DNA from: Choristoneura fumiferana
Lineage: Eukaryota > Arthropoda > Insecta > Lepidoptera > Tortricidae
Length of the DNA: 64,000 nucleotides
Reading direction: 5' to 3'
Assembly (NCBI RefSeq): GCF_025370935.1
Contig: NC_133476.1
Coordinates: 21,670,300-21,734,299, forward strand
This document shows positions 34,697-46,600 of the stretch, piece after piece. Below the pieces are notes generated by a model that made no database searches, had not been told where the DNA came from, and was given only the letters and a program-made list of their open reading frames with translations. Both the position numbers and the translations under genes were made by a program. Position 1 is the stretch's first letter. Every line of letters begins with the position of its first letter.

Positions 34697-37600
34697 ATGG
34701 GTGGCGCCGTGAGCTCTGGGAGGGACAACGGCGAGCTGATCGACAATCTGGTGGGCGGCAACTACATCCGGAGCCGCGATGTGGAGCGCGTGTTCCGCGC
34801 GCTGGACCGCGCAGACTACATGACGCGCGAGGCGCGCGACCAGGCCTACAAGGACGTGGCCTGGCGCCACGGCCCGCTGCACCTGTCCGCACCCTGCATC
34901 TACAGGTAACCGCCGACTCCCATCCGAAAGTGAATGTAAACATCTGGCCTTTGTTAATCACTAATGATAATCACTTGTTTGTCATTACTGGAAAACTTTA
35001 TTGCTGCTTTTTGTACCATACTTAGCTTGAATGGAATGTTAACATAGTTATTAATTATTATGCTGGATGTACTTTGTATTTTGTTCAACTTAATCTTGCA
35101 TGCAGGCATGTAACAGGATGAATTAAGAAGAGAAATGTGTAAAAGTCATTGAAAAATTATGAGATCATTGCAAACAAAAAGTAAAGACTGCACAACTTTT
35201 TAAAACTTCATATTCACTTCTCTTTACACCTTTAAACTACCTTCATGTTACCAATTTACAAATTAACATTACTTTATTTTATGTCAACAGCGAAGTGATG
35301 GAAGCGCTGGAGCTATCTCCAGGGCTATCATTCCTGAATGTTGGCTCGGGGACAGGCTATTTGAGCACCCTGGTGGGGTTGATTCTGGGCTCAGGCGGCA
35401 TCAGCGATGGAGTGGAAGTACACTCGGCAGTAGTAGAATATGCTACCAAACGACTTGGGCAATTCATAGAGAATTCCCCTGTTTTGGATGAATTTGACTT
35501 CTGTGAACCAAGATTTTATAACGGTGGGTTGATATTTGTAAATATCTATTTACTTAGCTATATTTGCTATGATACTTTTACATTGATACAGTGTTTAGTC
35601 TTAGATTATGAGAAATTAAAATCATACTTTCTAGTCTACTTCATCTCAAATGGTAATAAAAGATAGCAGATGGCTCCCCAGCATCAGCTGATGATGATGT
35701 CTGACTGATCTATGTTGGCAGGTAATGCGTTGTGCCTCGCACCGCTGCAGGCGCCGTATGACCGCGTGTACTGTGGTGCTGCCTGCCCGGAGGAGTATGA
35801 AAATTATTTCAAACAACTCATTAAGGTACTATAGTTGTAGGATGTCTACATAAATATGTAAGTATCAAATTCCGCTCTTGTTGCACTCACTTGCGACCAT
35901 GGATTAAATGTTGTTGTTAATATATATATTGAATGTAAGGAGATTGTTAATTTGTAAATGACATAAAATTTCTAGTTTTTCTTGTTTCATTCATTAGTTT
36001 AATTACAAATGCAATATGCTTAATTGTTTTGACAGTAAATTTCAAGCAGCCATGTACCTTGTTTTTTAGCCTGCAAACAAACATCTGCATAGATTTTAAA
36101 TTAATGATGTTAGAGGCGACACATTAAGGTAAGGCTCTCTGCTATGAGCTCTCATTGTCCGTTGCACCTTAAATATGACTGATTGGAAACTGATTTTGCT
36201 TCATGTTGTGTTTCTCGTTGGTTGTACATGCTTCTTTAGAATAATAATAGCTTGGCTCTTTAGTGTGATTAAAATTTAACATTTGTTTAAAGCACAAAAC
36301 AGATATCTGTAGAGTCTACTGACTGAACCGATTTAAAAACAACAGAGTCACTTTGTAATTGACTAATGAATAATTAGTTAACTTAGATATATAATCTATG
36401 TTAGTTAATTACAATAATTAGACTAAGCATACTTTATATGGGATGTTGACAATGATAGATCTAACCTTAATGAATTACCAATATTTCAACTTATCATTTT
36501 GATTAAATATTTGCTCTCGCAATATTTGGTCTGGGTTGGTGTGGAAAATGGTTTGGATGTTTGGTTGTTAGTTAAATGTACAAGATTGGTATGGGACTTT
36601 TTAACCCCTGACGCAAAAAGAGGGGTGTTATAGGTTTGTCACCAATGCTTGTCTGTCTGTGCGATTGTAGCCTCAAACAAATGGACCGCTTTCGTTACGT
36701 TTTTTTAAGCGTGCTTCCTTGCGGTAATTCTTAGTTTATAGCTTAGGTAACCGTTTTCGAGTTAATGAACTTTGAAATGGCAATATCGGGTGTTGTTCTA
36801 CTGTAAGTTGGTTAGATTATTTGATTGATTCCTTTTTCGTATTCCGTCGTATTCCTGATTGGACATATCATAGACAAAGTATAGTATTCTTGTTTCGGCA
36901 CATTCCTGTTTAGACATAAATATTCCGTTTTCGGCATATTCCTTCAACACATTTTATTAAATAAATATTATGCTATGTAATAGTTGTTGTGACTTTGCTT
37001 GCGTAATAAAATAATATAATATTTTTTAATAAAATATTTTACTTAAATCAATTAGACAATTAGAATAAAAGACAAAAATCAAACAGTACCTACACTGATT
37101 ACTTAAAATAATCGGGCAACTAACTAATCAAGAACCAAAATTCATATGCTTCAGTATTTCGTTCTTGCATGCTATTTATTAGATAGATAGATAGATAGAT
37201 AGAAACTTTAATCGTCATAACAAAATAACATGGCTCTATACACGTTTTTGATAAAAACAAAGGAATAAACATTAAGAAGACAAAACCAGGTTAACAATCA
37301 TACAGAGAACGCAAAACAGATATAGAGAAACCACAACATTGTAATACAGGGAGCCATGTTATGTAATAATATTGTATAATATTTGTATTTCTTGTAAATA
37401 AAAAATAACGATACCTAGGATTTTGTTGTATATAATGAATGATTTATGCCGAAAACGGCATGTGCCGAAACAAAAATGTGCCGAAAACGGAATACGTCCA
37501 AACAGGAATGTGCCGAAACAAGAATATGTCCAATGAGGAATTGATTATTTGGTTAAGCACAGTTTAGATTTGCAAGTTGCATTACATTGCGGCGCTCGAT

Positions 37601-40600
37601 TGACCACTACAAACTCGTTTGCTTTACAGCCCCGCAATGGAATGCAACTTGCACAATTTTACATGCAAGTCTAAACTTTGCTTTACTTACACCCGATATG
37701 TCGCTATAAACGATTTTGTACTTGAACGAGCCAGCGCGCGTGACGCACTGTCACCGGTTGACGCGGTGCGTCACGCGCGCTGGTGAGGCTGACCGGCGTG
37801 TGTGGTCCAGATCGGAGGCATCCTGGTGATGCCGCTCAACGACAACCTGGTGCAAGTGAAGCGCGTCGGCGACGCCGAGTGGACCTCAAAAAACCTACTC
37901 AATGTTACCTTTGCCTCGCTGAGGATCCCGGATCAACAGGAGGCAGCTGAACTTGTTCATTTAGGTAAGTTTAGCTCAGGCTCAGGGGGAAACTTGAAAT
38001 TGGGTAACGGCTAAAGACGTCTGATATAAATACACGAAAGTAAAATGGAAATCTTTTATTTCTTTTAAAACCAATATCGCCGCTTTTAATGCGTAAACAG
38101 TGACTGTTGCATTTATAAGTAGGTATCTTCCAAAACACATTACAGCTTGAAACACACAGAGAGCGGTGGTGGGGCGCCACGCTTATTTCCCGCGTGGTAT
38201 TCTGTGTGGCCTCTTTCATTTTAACTCGAATATTACAACCGGTACCGCCTCCGCGCCGCGCCGCACCGCTCGGCCACCGGCATCATTGTGTTTCTAGCTT
38301 ACAGTATACATGCGTAAGTAATCCGCTACGTCTGTGTGCCATAAAGCAGCACCTGGATCAAAAAATACTATTTGTTTAACATTTAATTAAATGACAAAAT
38401 AAATGGTTTCTAACTCTACTCTTAGTTCAAATTCAACACATCATCATTTGCCAATCATATTCTTACAGATGTGTAATCTAACAGTGGTCCCAAGACTCAC
38501 GCGAAACAAAGATCGTAACAATTAATAAAACAAGGCGCCACTTTTACTTTGTCTGTAATGTAAAAAATTTAAGATTGAATTGTACCTACAAGTTTGCTTG
38601 TTTAGACTATATTGGGCAAATGGGCATATTGTCGAAGCCAGAATGTTCACGCTGCGCATATGCATGCATATGTATGCATAGGAAAAAATCGTGTCTAGAT
38701 TCCTGTCCAGCGGTGGTGTAGGGGTTATAGCACGCAGCACGGATTGCTGAGGACCTGGGTTCGATTCCCAGCGCTGGTCTCTTTTTCTGTGCATCCATGT
38801 CACAGTTTGTATTTTCGATATGGTTTCACGGGATACCCGTAAAAGTAACAAATTTGGAGTTGAAATAAAAAATACAAAAAGACTCAAAAAAAAACAATCA
38901 TAATCTTACCCGTTATAATTTTCCTTCTAAATTTGATATACTTCATTTTTTTTATAATTTCCACCCAACAGTTTATATTTTAGAGCGGGGGGGACTATTT
39001 TAGACTATTTTAGACTATTTTAGAGTTGAATATTTCGCAAACAGATCACTGAATCAAAAAAATATTAAAGCAACCCCCAATGGTTTTAAAATACCTATCT
39101 AACGATACCCCACACTATAGGGTTAGTCGAGAAAAAAAACACCACCCCCACTTGTGATGTGATGGAAGGTGAAGTGAGGTGTCGTGTTGCAGACGCGCAG
39201 ACGCCTCCGCGGCTGCAGGCGCTGGCGCGCGGCGCGGTGCGCGGGGCGCTGCGCGGCGCGCTGTGTGCGCGCCACCCCGAGCTGCGCGCGCCGCCGCCGC
39301 GCCCGCCGCCCGCCAAGAAGCCCTGCCCGCGCCGCATCTGCATACCCATCGAGGACGAGAGCGACGTTGGTCAGTTACATACAAACAACTTACGTACTTA
39401 CTATCCAGGTGCCGCTTAATTACTATCCGATGTGAGTCTTAGCCTCGAGATTACGCTATGCTTTACGATCTTGGGTCAGTTCTTGCCTACCTTTGACCCG
39501 GAGATAAAAAAGGTTTTTCTGTGGTGCACGGTTTGTAAGTTGTAGTAAAGAAGTGAGGTAATAATAGTGTAGTTAATTTTATACGTTCCTGTATCGGTTG
39601 CTTAAACCCGCAGAGGGTCTGAACGCGCTGCACGACCTGGACCGGCGCAGCGGCGCGGGCGAGATGAACGCGTTGCTGAGCCTCGTGCTGAGCATGGGGC
39701 CCAACCGCGTGGCCGGCGCGCTGCGCTGCAGCGGCCCTGACCTGCTGTCCAGCGACGACGAGCCCCACCACCCCGCCGCCCCGGTAACGCTTACCCGACC
39801 AAATAGCACCTAGTCAGGCGCACCCACAAACTACAGAGTGCCAGTCAAAAATATACTATTTTGACGAATACAAAATAACAGTTTTGAGTACCCCTCATCT
39901 GGCATAATCTTGCTGGCCAGAAACTCGCCTAGGTAACACGTATCGCACAAACTTTTTTGGCAGAATAATTGCTTCTCATAAAATGTACTTGGCTTGTACT
40001 TCCCAAGAAAAAGCCCACACAGAAACGAATTGATAACAAAAAAGTAGGTTAGGTTAGAACTGTGACCTCATAGAATCGAGCTGGTGAAGTACGCTCGCGG
40101 AACACGAAGAATTTCGCGCAATGATCTGCACTGCTTGTCTTTGTCACTCGCGCGTGAATATTTGACGTCGCATTCGTAAACATTCATCGGTGCGAGCGCG
40201 ACGGCAAATACTTACCCGCAGAGACACATAGTGAAAGGTCATTGTACGAAATTCTTCGTGCTCTGCGACCAGGCATTACCAGCAAATATCTCGTACCTCC
40301 GCAGGAGGGGAACCCTTTAGGGAGGAACGGAACTTTAATAATTAATGGCACAGTAGATTGGTTGGATGACAATGCCAGTGCAAGCAAAAAAGAAAGTTAA
40401 AGTCAAAGTCAAAGTCAAAGTCAAAGTCAAAGTCAAGTCAAAGTCAAAATATCTTTATTCAATTTAGGCTATAACAAGCACTTATGAATGTCAAAAAAAA
40501 ATCTACCACCGGTTCGGAAAAACCTCTGCTGAGAAGAAGTTGACAAATAACCATACTATACGTGCGTTCTCGCTTGCGCTGCTACTGGTACAGTCAGTGC

Positions 40601-43600
40601 CAGGTATACCATAGCGACACCCTAGAACATGGTCCGATATATTTGGCTACTTTGTCTGTTACGGTGTCTGAGGCTACCGTATTACGTAAACACGAGTTGA
40701 AGTACGGAGCGGCGTGAGGGAACGAATTAAAATAATCGCAAGTTGCTCCGATATTTCCGAGTGGTGCATTTGTTTGCACTGTTTCACAGATTTGATAGTC
40801 TTCGCTGGCGCTTGGCAATGTCCTTTTTTATTTTTCACTAACTAAAAAGGAAGTTAAAAATTTTAACTATAAATTAGCAGGGGTCGGACAAAAAGTGCCG
40901 ATGACGTCAAACCACTTAAAGGATGATTTCAAATAGTATTTTTGATTTTCATAAACAATTATCACTTATCATTTATCAACCTCTTTATTAAACGATATGA
41001 CATTTATTTTATTCACTGAATTCCATTGATTTATTTACGATTATTTTGTTACTTCATTAATGCTACTTTGTTACTACATGTCACACGGAAGTTTAAATAA
41101 AAACATCATCTTGTGTGCAAGATTACGTCATTTTTACGTCATCCGCACTTTTTGTCCGGCCCCTGATAATTAGCATAATAATTAATTGAGAGAGGGGTGA
41201 ACTTTAGCATAATATTAGTGTATTGTGTAGGCTGAAGGGGAGGCGGGGAGCGATGCGGAGCGCAGCGCGCCGTTGGAGGCGCAGGCGGAGCGGCTGGAGG
41301 ACGCGCAGCCCGCGGACTGCCGCCCGCGCCTGCCGCCGGCCGTCCCCCACCCCCACTCACACTCGGACGCGACCTCCACAGGTAACCAACGCTTACACGT
41401 CAGCAACCATGATTAACATTAATCGTTGCCTGTAACTTCTTCTTCATTAATACTTGCCACAGAGGAGCGTTAAAAAAAAAAATTTTTTTTACTGACTGAT
41501 TGATCCCTAGCTCAACTGATGTGGCCAAAGGTGTATCTCACCGGTTCAGTAACAGCCTATTTATCTAGCCTTGAAGATCCTTAGATTGCATTTATCTGAC
41601 ATGTTCTACCGGCCAAAGAAATAGAACAACAAATAGAACGATAGAGTCGTGTATTTATGCACGCTTTTCTTGTGTCAGATATTAGTGCTTGCGACGGTAC
41701 TCTACCATCAAGGACAGTGCAATGAGGGCTATCGTTTTTTGTCTCACTAGATGGCGCACTGTTGCGTGAGGTTTTTAAGTATGGCTTTCAAAGTCTGTTA
41801 TTACGGGCGTGAAAACAAAGTTTAGATTAAAATCATATTTAATACACCTTAAAACCGTACCATAAAAATATCGAGCATGACACAGTGTTGCATAGTCCCC
41901 GTTTTGTTCGGAAAAAAAGAGAGGACAAAAGTTTCCGAAAGACAAAACTGTCTCAAAACACAGACATTCATTGCTCCGTATTGCATAATTGCCATAATTA
42001 ATTTCAGGTAATGCAAAATATTCACAAAATTATTCTAATTATATATAAACCGCGTAGCTCACCCAAAAACTATGAGATTTGACATTTCGGAGACCTCACG
42101 CTACACTAGCGCCTCATTGCGCCTAAGGCCCTTATCATTATCACACTTGCGAGTAACGAGCGTATTTTGCATGATCGGTCACGCAACGAGTTCGCCGCGA
42201 TATGTGTGTAGAAAAAATACCCTAAAAATAAGCCTTGTGCATGGCACCTTAAGCTTCGAGCTGACGTTGAAGTGTGGTAGTGTAGCAAGTGGATTGTATT
42301 GTGTAGGGTCGGAGTCGGAGGCGCGCGGGCGCGAGGCGGCGCGGCGCACGCGCACGCGCACGCGCAGCCTGCTGCACCGCGAGCTGCGCGGCGTGCTCGA
42401 CATGCAACCAGGTATCAATTCAAACCATCAAAATGTTGTCAGTGTATTGTTTTAGTAAAACTCTTTATTGTACAAAAGGAAATAATGTGTGTGTGTTTCT
42501 TTGTCAATTATTCAGCTAAAACAGCTGAACGAGTTTGGTTGTATTTTTTCTGCTCGCGTAGTACAATGTGCTACTAACTATAACGATATCGCTATCGGTA
42601 ATCCAATGAGGTGCATTGTGTGATCGCAAAGGCTTTGCCTTGTGTCATAATTCATAAACTCGCACTCGGTGTCTCAATGGCCCTTACTTATAATACAGTT
42701 GCATAAAATAAAATACTATTGTATGTACATAGCAAATACCTAGACTTTGGGAAGAGCATTTAGGCTACTTACTTTGCTTTTTATCCCCGTATTCCGATAA
42801 TTATTTTTTTATAGAATCATGAAATCTTAACCGCTAAATTTAGAGACATAAATATGGCACAAGTGATTTCTTTTTATGTTAATAAAGCTTTTAGAAATTC
42901 CCACGGGAATTTTGTAACACACCGAATTCCACTTCCAGACTCTCCGGATGAGGAGGGGTCGGGGTCGGAGGCGCGGCGCCGCGGGGCGCGGTGGTCGGCC
43001 CGGCGGGGGCGGGGGCGCGGCGCGCGCGCCGACGGGCCGGACGACATGCCCGCCGAAGTAGAGATCTACCTCGGAAAGGTGAGGCCATTGTGGACAAACA
43101 TCAACTTTGTTTGGTGCAACTCTTGACTGAACAAACGCTTGATAAACGAATTCTAAGGGGCTGTATCACCATCCATTGATTAGAACTGGCGGTTAAATGT
43201 GATGCCGTCACTATTTGTTTTGTTCGAATAGACGGAGACGGCATCACATTTAACCGTCAGTTAAGACTAACCAATGGATGTTGAAACATCCCCTAAGACT
43301 TTAAAAAACAAAAAAGATGTTCCGGTGTTCCGGACGGGATCCAAATTTGCACCTTTGGCAGCTATACGCGCGAGACGCGTCCACCGAAGTACCCGACCAA
43401 CCATCGGCTTTGGAGTCGCATGGCGCGTGACATTTCTATTTATTTTGTTATTAGTTCTTCTTTTAAGTTGCTACATTCTGTGGCTGTGGTCGTCGAATAA
43501 GGGTCAGTTGTGAACCTTCACGACGATTTTGTTGGGAAAACAGTGTGGTGGTGGTCGACCATCAGTCGTCTTTTACGACACCCATGGGAATAGATGGGTC

Positions 43601-46600
43601 CCTCTCCGTCCTATTTTAAAACCGGACATGGGACGGAATTTTTTATCAGTGCTATGTGTGAATATGTAAGTATTTGATAATCGTGTGTTGTCCAGATGGG
43701 GTCGGGCGAGGCGGCCACGTCGCGCGAGATGGACTGGGACGCGGAGGACGAGGACGAGTCCGACGACTCCGTGGAGGAGGCGCCCGCCGCCGCCGACAAG
43801 CCGCCGCGGCAGAAGCTCGACAGCGGTCAGTACCACCGCGATATACCACCAGCCCCCCCCGTACCACAAGTTTTGCAGGTGGTTGGACCTTGTGCAAGGT
43901 CCGCCCGGATTGCTATCACCATCTTGCTCGCTAATCCTGCCGTGAAGCAGTAGTGCTTGCACTGATGTGTTTCGGCGTGGAGAGTAAGACAGCCGGTGAA
44001 ATTACTGGCACTTGAGTTATCCCATCTTATTCAAAATTCAAATTCAAATGATTTATTCAGTAAATAGGCCGCAATGGGCACTTTTACACGTCATTTTTTT
44101 AAACTACCAGCGCTTTCGGAAAGACCATCATTGCCAAGAAGAATGCGCCGCAAGAAACTTGGCAGAAAGTCATTTTTTCATAAAAATATAATTACAAATA
44201 AAATACTTAAAAACTATATTATACAATTAAAGAAAAAAAAAAAAAAAATAATAATAAAAGAAATACAGGGATGTATGGGGTCCCTTAGTTACAAAACTAA
44301 ACACTAACTATATCTAAACTATATCTACGTTCAGTGGAAGTGTAGAATGCTTCCACCGTCATAAATTTTAAAATAATAATAACAATAATTTGGTTCTGAA
44401 ATATACATTTCAGGTCAAGTAACCATTAAGCTTTTGGATTTCGAAGGCAAGTTCACGTCTGCCGCCCCAAAGTTAGCTCACACCTTAGTTAGGCCTCTAA
44501 GTTGGCAACGCATCTGCAATCCCCCTGGTGTTGCAAGTGTCTATGGGCGGTGGTGATCTCTTACCATCTGGAGACCCACTTGCTCGTTCGCCATCCAGTC
44601 GAATTAAAAAACCACAAAAATTACAAGTGCTACAAATCGACAAAATTTTCCAAGACCGTACACACGCACGTACGCTGCACGTACAGCCGCTTACAACAGC
44701 GCCCTTCAGATTCTCAATACGCAACACTATACTACAATACGAGATCACGAGACCCTGAAGTGCTGTCCTGGCTGTTAATCCACGTCCTTACTGGTGTTTC
44801 CTGTGAATGAGGGCTATCGTTTTTTGTCTCACTAGATGGCGCACTGTTGCGTGAGGTTTATAAGTATGGCTTTCAAAGTCTGTTATTACGGGCGTGAAAA
44901 CAAAGTTTAGATAAAAATCATATTTAATACACCTTAAAACCGTACCATAAAAAAACCGAGCATGCCACAGTGTTTCATAGTCCCCGTTTTGTTCGGAAAA
45001 AAGGGAGGACAAAGGTTTCCGAAAGACAAAACTGCCTCAAAACACAGACATTCATTGTCCCGGAACGCATATTTGCCATAATTAATTTCAGATATTGCAA
45101 AATATTCACAAAATTATTCTAATCATAAATAAACCCGCGTAGCTCACCCAAAAACTATGAGATATGACATTCCGGATACCTCACGCTACACTAGCGCCTC
45201 TAGCGGCGAATTCATACGCGATAGCCCTCATTGCGTCACAAACATTTAACCATGGTTAATGTCAGGCATCGGTGACATGACGCCGTCGACGGAGTCGTCC
45301 CCGACGAGCGCGGGCTGCTCGCGCCGCCTCGACGACGGCGACGGCGAGGGCGACGGCGACTGCGGCGACGAGCAGGAGGCCGCCGCGCGCGAGCCCAGCG
45401 AGCCGCGCGCTGGCTCCCGCCGCAAGCGGCTCAAATGCGGCCGCTATCACTACCGTAAGTTACTCGCTTTCATTTATAGATTTAACTTGGTCACAAAACT
45501 TTAACACTGTCGTCACACTGAGGGCTAAGACATTAAATCGTTAAATCTGGGTTGACAGTTGTATACATTTTGATACAGTTTACTGCTGTGTTGCATTTTT
45601 TTTTATGTAGCCCGTAATTTATCTCACTACTGGGCAAAAGCCTCCCTTTTCCTCCGCCAATCCATGTTGAGTAAATTATAAAAATATATTGTTTGGCAAA
45701 TGTTTCGGTACTTTCACACCCACATCTTTCGACGCGGAATCGGCAATAGCTGATAAAAAAAAAGCCTTATGTCCACGTAATAAGAGCGAAAAAGACGTCG
45801 ACGCGTTGGCCGAGCCGATCCGAGCCGAACCATGCCGTTTTAGCTCTTGTTCCGTGGAGATAAAGCTTTTTTAAAGTAACTTTTCCTCCCTGACGAGAGG
45901 GAGTAAAGTGCAACTTTTCTGTTCAAGGCTTTTCTAAGAGTTTTATTGCAAATGCCATTTTTTGAAGTTGATAATTGTAAAGCCACGCCATTTTCTATGC
46001 TGGTTGTTCTTTAATAATATTTGGAATGTTTTTTTTTTCAAGTTTCTTAATGCTCTGTGTGAAAAGTTGTATGAGCCACTCGGGAGCAAAATTATTTTCA
46101 TCTTGGGCGTTAACACTTGAATCCCTCATTACGCTCAAGATTCTATTGTAGAATCCTTCGCTACATTCTGGGTTCAATGTACGCCCTCGCGATATTACAC
46201 CATTTTGCTCCCTTGTGTCACAAATAACTATTTTCTCGGCTATTGCCGATTCCGCGTTAATAGATATGGGAGACCCGAAGTCTATTTTAAAATGTTGTAA
46301 GTCAAAAGCTGTGACGTCATTTTGAATTAAATTTTCCGGTGAAAAATCCACGCAGTTGATAGATTAATAGTTAACTTTGATTCATGCAAGCCCAATTTAA
46401 CCTTTCGTGATTTGCCCCCAGGGAATCAACAGATGATGATGGAGCCGTGCTCGGAGTCGGGCGAGTCGGGCGACTCGGGCCCGTCGGGGGTGCTGGGCGC
46501 GGCGCGGCGGCGGCGGCGCGAGCGGCGCTCCAGCGAGGGCGGCGACGCGCGCCGCGTGCGCCTCTCGCTGCTCATGAAACGCTCCGTCAAGGAGCTGCCC

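Noticed and set aside
38705..38790. Possible tRNA gene
   Set aside because: The T arm and acceptor ends look good, but the D arm is poor and the sequence continues into a SINE body with an A-rich tail, so it is called a tRNA-derived SINE.
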